Below, one piece after another: positions 6,209 through 8,176 of a stretch of DNA of 8,176 nucleotides (within the stretch, counting starts at the first letter, position 1; each line of letters begins with the position of its first letter). The notes below the pieces were generated by a model, which saw nothing but the letters and a program-made list of their open reading frames with translations, did not search any database and was not told the DNA's origin. Source of the stretch: VBAS01 sp044867875 (GTDB taxonomy: Bacteria; Bacteroidota; Bacteroidia; Chitinophagales; Chitinophagaceae). The stretch covers positions 1 to 8,176 of the forward strand of contig JBIOVR010000411.1 of the NCBI GenBank assembly GCA_044867875.1. Direction: 5' to 3'. The position numbers and the translations under genes are program-made.

Positions 6209-8176
6209 ATGGAGATGCACACTACTTATACGTCCATACATTATCAAAGCAAGGTATCATTTCAACCGCTGCTTGCCGTGCTTAAAAGAGCCTTGCATCA
6301 TGGCTCATCGGATGGAGTAAAAAAACTTTATTCAGGTATTTTGGAATATGCAAACAACCATCCTGAATTACAAAATCCGATCGAAGATCTTGCGATTTTA
6401 GAAACGCATCGTGAATGGATGGAAATGTTACTCAGTATTATCTTCCCTCCTACTGCCAGCGAACATGAAATGCTTTTTTCTGTTGGCCTTCCGTTTTCTT
6501 ATACAACTATTTATACTTCCCGTCTCTTTAATTTGTTGTTTATTGAACCGGGAACAAAAAATATAAAGATCCCGGATAATGAAACTGGAAAAGATATCGA
6601 ACATGACCGGTTAATTGGTGCCTATAATCTTATTCTAAGAAAGTATTGTAATTACCATACTCCTGAATTTGTTTCCTCAGTACATCCTTATCATGATCCG
6701 CATTCGGGCTTGATAAAATATATGGAACTGCAATTAGATACAAGGTACATCGATGTAAAATATACAGGAAGTCATTTGCCGATACCTGAAGACTTTATCA
6801 ATAAAAAAGATCATGGTCTCTTATCATTAGAACAACTACAACATAATATCCCTATAGATCAATTTGTATTCGAAGGAATTGTTATTGGCCGTGTGATCGA
6901 TGTGACAGAAACAGAAGTGATCTCACAAATGAAATCTGAACTGCTGAATCTTAATGCTTTTTCCGAAGGCGTTGTTTATCACAAGTTGCAGGACCTCGTT
7001 CAATCGCTTATCGGTATAAAAGATATAAGAATTGGGATCACTCCTTTTTTTAAAGTGAATGGTCACTATGTTTTTTCAGAATTACACAACAGCAATAGCC
7101 TTTTATTCAAACATTATAAGGCGGTAATGGAAAGAGACACTGTAAATGATTGCTGTCGTGAATTATTCATGGGAACTGACAAGCCTATTATCTATGAAAA
7201 GATAGATGAAGAAAGAGTAAATGAAATAGATTATCTCGGTTTTTATTTTGACCAGGGCTACCGAAGTTTGATATTAGCCCCGCTGAAACATAACGGAGAC
7301 TTGTGGGGCATACTTGAGATCGGTTCAGATCATGAAGGGAAACTTAACTATAAACATGTTGGCAGGCTTGATGTTGCGATCCCGCTATTTACCCGTGCAA
7401 TTGAAAAAAGTGCAGAGTCTTTGGACAACCAGATAGATAAAGTAATTAAAGAACAATTTACTGCAGTGCAACCATCAGTGGAATGGAAATTCACTGAGGC
7501 CGCCTATAATTATATCATACAAAAACAACAAGGCAAAGATCCAAAACCTGAAAGAATAGCATTTGAATCCGTTTATCCTTTATATGGCGCTATAGATATT
7601 CGTAATTCATCAGTAGAAAGATCTCAATCGATCCAACTTGATTTTATCGAACAATTACAAATGGCGGCCTCGGTTATTAAAAAAGCACAGGCCGCTATGT
7701 CATTCCCTTTATTGCAGGAAGTGCAATTTAAGATCGATAAACATATTTCTGCTGCAAGTGATGTATTGCTGAGCGATGAGGAAACAACCATTCATGATTT
7801 TTTACAAAACCAGGTGGCTTCAATTTTCAAGCACTTGAAAGGAACAGCACCGGCGATCCAAAAAGATATTGATGCTTATTTCGCTGCGCTTGATAAAAAC
7901 ATCGGGATGATCTATCATCACCGGAAAGAGTTTGAAGAAAGCATTGCAAAAATAAATGAACAGGTTAGCCGGTTCGTGGACAGGGAACAAACTTCTGTAC
8001 AACAGATCTTTCCTCATTATTTTGAACGTTATGTAACCGATGGTGTTGAATTCAATATTTACATTGGCCAGACACTTTCTCCCCGGAAAAAATTTGATGA
8101 GCTTTACCTGCGTAATATGAAGATGTGGCAATTGACCACTTTGGCGAAAGCATCACGTCTTACCCATGAATTGTGT
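6209..8176 (+). CDS. Large GAF-domain protein of unknown function (C-terminus cut by window edge)
   Basis: Open to the right edge, with 656 residues visible after hand translation. No signal peptide or transmembrane segment is seen, so a cytoplasmic protein is likely. Residues 1-220 form a mostly helical region I cannot name. Residues about 250-400 look like a GAF domain, with the typical end GYRSLILAPLKHNGDLWGIL (350-369); such domains bind small ligands or mediate dimerisation. Residues 401-656 are helical with conserved-looking blocks VYPLYGAIDIRNSS (455-468) and FPHYFERYVTDGVEFNIYIG (601-620). I recall this layout from uncharacterised Bacteroidota proteins. No kinase, cyclase, phosphatase or DNA-binding motif appears in the visible part; an output domain could lie beyond the edge. 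An in-frame TAA lies four codons upstream of the ATG at 6209. The second ATG at 6215 has AAGG at better spacing and may be the true start. Confidence 0.8.
   Translation, partial: MEMHTTYTSIHYQSKVSFQPLLAVLKRALHHGSSDGVKKLYSGILEYANNHPELQNPIEDLAILETHREWMEMLLSIIFPPTASEHEMLFSVGLPFSYTTIYTSRLFNLLFIEPGTKNIKIPDNETGKDIEHDRLIGAYNLILRKYCNYHTPEFVSSVHPYHDPHSGLIKYMELQLDTRYIDVKYTGSHLPIPEDFINKKDHGLLSLEQLQHNIPIDQFVFEGIVIGRVIDVTETEVISQMKSELLNLNAFSEGVVYHKLQDLVQSLIGIKDIRIGITPFFKVNGHYVFSELHNSNSLLFKHYKAVMERDTVNDCCRELFMGTDKPIIYEKIDEERVNEIDYLGFYFDQGYRSLILAPLKHNGDLWGILEIGSDHEGKLNYKHVGRLDVAIPLFTRAIEKSAESLDNQIDKVIKEQFTAVQPSVEWKFTEAAYNYIIQKQQGKDPKPERIAFESVYPLYGAIDIRNSSVERSQSIQLDFIEQLQMAASVIKKAQAAMSFPLLQEVQFKIDKHISAASDVLLSDEETTIHDFLQNQVASIFKHLKGTAPAIQKDIDAYFAALDKNIGMIYHHRKEFEESIAKINEQVSRFVDREQTSVQQIFPHYFERYVTDGVEFNIYIGQTLSPRKKFDELYLRNMKMWQLTTLAKASRLTHELC

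Noticed and set aside
7820..8131. 103-codon minus-strand open frame
   Set aside because: Antisense to the continuous GAF-protein frame, which has conserved-looking blocks here.

Overview
The window looks like chromosome of a low-GC Bacteroidota, most likely Chitinophagaceae or a close relative. The evidence is a GldA-type gliding-motility ATPase, a lipoprotein glycosidase of a Bacteroidota-rich family, a small anti-sigma-like protein of a type I associate with this group, AT-rich gaps and almost no Shine-Dalgarno sequences. The assignment rests on gene content only; no marker RNA is present.

Layout: an NhaD-type Na+/H+ antiporter runs leftward off the left edge (3-1052, minus strand, C-terminus missing). 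A 54-bp divergent gap separates it from a GH130-like lipoprotein (1107-2201). All later genes are also on the plus strand: gldA (2307-3221), eno (3322-4611), an FtsB/DivIC-family septum protein (4663-4977), a 76-residue anti-sigma-like protein (5084-5314) followed by a clear intrinsic terminator, nth for endonuclease III (5431-6087), and a large GAF-domain protein that runs off the right edge (6209-8176, at least 656 residues).

Most genes are housekeeping or single-gene units: ion homeostasis, glycan processing, gliding/transport, glycolysis, cell division and base-excision repair. They do not form one pathway. Eno next to an FtsB-type gene recalls the eno-ftsB neighbourhood of proteobacteria. 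Here the two are separated by a terminator-like hairpin.

No convincing new multi-gene system is visible. The less ordinary elements are the GAF protein with long uncharacterised flanking regions, the GH130-like protein that seems to lack the phosphorylase signature, and the gldA-eno gap. That gap holds a compact non-coding segment flanked by perfect 9-bp direct repeats. No gene-free stretch exceeds about 125 bases, and no tRNA, rRNA, CRISPR or insertion sequence was recognised.
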